From the NCBI GenBank assembly GCA_023300365.1, contig JALZWD010000431.1:1-5476 (forward strand): 5,476 nucleotides of DNA. The letters run 5' to 3'. The translations under genes and the position numbers were made by a program. A model generated the notes under the pieces. The model worked only from the letters and a program-made list of their open reading frames with translations. It did no database searches and was not told the origin of the DNA. Origin of the DNA: Flavimaricola sp. Its GTDB lineage: Bacteria; Pseudomonadota; Alphaproteobacteria; Rhodobacterales; Rhodobacteraceae. Shown here one piece after another: positions 4,521-5,476 of this stretch. The first letter of the stretch is position 1; every line of letters starts with the position of its first letter.

Positions 4521-5476
4521 GCTGGTGCCCCCGTGCCAAATCGAATGCGGAAATTGGTAAGGACATCGACGGCCAAAAGGAAAAAGAGCAGCATCCCCTG
4601 AAAGGCTTGGATCGCGGCGACAGGCAGGCCGAGGCTTTGCTGCGCCAGCTCTCCGCCAATATAGGTTAACGCCATTAATAGTCCGGCGAGCAGGATGCCG
4701 ATCGGATGAAGACGCCCAAGAAACGCAACGATGATCGCGGTGAACCCGTAGCCCACATTAAAATCAATCGAGATTTTCCGTGCAGGGCCGGTAACTTCAA
4801 ACATGCCCGCCAGACCCGCAAGGACGCCCGCGATCCCCAGACAAATCAGGATAAGCCGTGAGGCATTGATCCCCGAAAACGCAGCTGCACGAGGGGCTTG
4901 GCCAGCAAGCTTGATGTTAAAACCGAGGATATGCCGCGTCAGCATTATGTAGGAGAAAATCACCGCGATAAATGCCGCAAGCACACCCCAATGCATGCCC
5001 GTCCCCGCGATCACATCCGTGTTGGCGGCCGCATCCCATTGGCTCAGATTGCGGCTTCCGGGAAAACCCATGCCTTCTGGATTGCGCAGCGGCCCAATCG
5101 CCGCATAGGCAAGCAGGTTCTCGGCCACGTAAACCAACATTAACGATACAAGGATTTCGTTGGTGCCAAATTTAACCTTCAAAATCGCAGGAATAAGCGC
5201 CCAAATAGCTCCGCCAACCGCGCCCATAACGATCATTGCAGGCCAGATCAGCGCGCTTTCCGAAGGGTAAAACGCAAGCCCCGTCGCCGCGGCCGTGATT
5301 GCGCCCATGATATATTGCCCCTCGGCGCCAATATTCCAGATCCCGGCGCGAAAGCCCAACGACAGGCCAATCGCAATCAGGATCAATGGCCCGGCTTTGA
5401 CCAGCAATTGCGGGCGATAGTAAAAAGCATTTTGCCCAAACAGCGGCTCCCAGAAAATTGCGCGGATGGCGATCAC
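4517..5476 (-). CDS. ABC importer permease, first subunit (NupP/YufP type), 5' end outside the window
   Basis: 319 residues are visible, ending at TGA 4517-4519. It is a BPD_transp_2 permease of the nucleoside-importer type. Marks are GFRAGIWNIGAEGQYIMGA at 41-59, FGTNEILVSLML at 103-114, the cytoplasmic EAA-like loop FNIKLAGQAPRAAAFSGIN at 186-204, and NVGYGFTAIIVAFLGRLHP at 240-258. Several hydrophobic helices lie between them. The first visible codon, GTG at 5476, is probably internal. Relatives have about 350-365 residues with an extra N-terminal transmembrane helix before the segment corresponding to IFWEPLFG, so roughly 35-45 codons should lie beyond the edge. Its stop overlaps the start of the 72-aa gene (ATGA). 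The ATPase gene of this importer, normally with two fused nucleotide-binding domains, is not in the window and is expected upstream. Confidence 0.92.
   Translation of the reverse strand: MIAIRAIFWEPLFGQNAFYYRPQLLVKAGPLILIAIGLSLGFRAGIWNIGAEGQYIMGAITAAATGLAFYPSESALIWPAMIVMGAVGGAIWALIPAILKVKFGTNEILVSLMLVYVAENLLAYAAIGPLRNPEGMGFPGSRNLSQWDAAANTDVIAGTGMHWGVLAAFIAVIFSYIMLTRHILGFNIKLAGQAPRAAAFSGINASRLILICLGIAGVLAGLAGMFEVTGPARKISIDFNVGYGFTAIIVAFLGRLHPIGILLAGLLMALTYIGGELAQQSLGLPVAAIQAFQGMLLFFLLAVDVLTNFRIRFGTGAPA

Overview
The window looks like a chromosomal segment from a marine Rhodobacteraceae (Roseobacter-group) alphaproteobacterium. This is inferred from the proteins, above all the style of the BMP-family binding protein and its permeases, and from a moderately GC-rich composition. 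No marker gene in the window proves it.

Layout. The left end (1-843, minus strand) is one uninterrupted reading frame made of two unrelated pieces. The first ~230 residues are an aldo/keto reductase with all four catalytic residues. The last ~45-50 are the Walker B/D-loop segment of the second ATPase domain of the excision-repair protein UvrA. The join lies at about 136-153 and the frame is still open at the window edge. A 163-bp divergent spacer with two inverted repeats separates it from a stand-alone response-regulator receiver protein (1007-1438, plus). That gene converges on a 149-aa membrane-anchored or exported protein of unknown function (1453-1902, minus), with a perfect 9-bp stem-loop at the convergence. 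A 303-bp gene-free stretch (1903-2205) follows. It holds three inverted repeats, the last being the likely 3' end signal of the next operon.

From 5476 down to 2206 the minus strand carries a compact importer operon. In transcription order it encodes a membrane permease (cut by the window edge), a 72-aa two-helix membrane protein, a second permease, and a periplasmic BMP-family substrate-binding protein. The first two genes overlap by 4 bp (ATGA), the next two are 6 bp apart, and the binding-protein gene follows a 53-bp gap with a stem-loop. The set matches ABC importers of the NupNOPQ/YufNOPQ and PnrA type, whose known substrates are mostly nucleosides. The ATPase gene is not in the window and presumably lies beyond 5476.

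Points of most interest: the in-frame reductase-UvrA chimera, which is either an assembly or amplification artefact or a real rearrangement; the small membrane protein translationally coupled between the two permease genes, a candidate accessory subunit; and the structured non-coding stretches at 934-989 and 1979-2194. I found no RNA gene, CRISPR array or insertion sequence.
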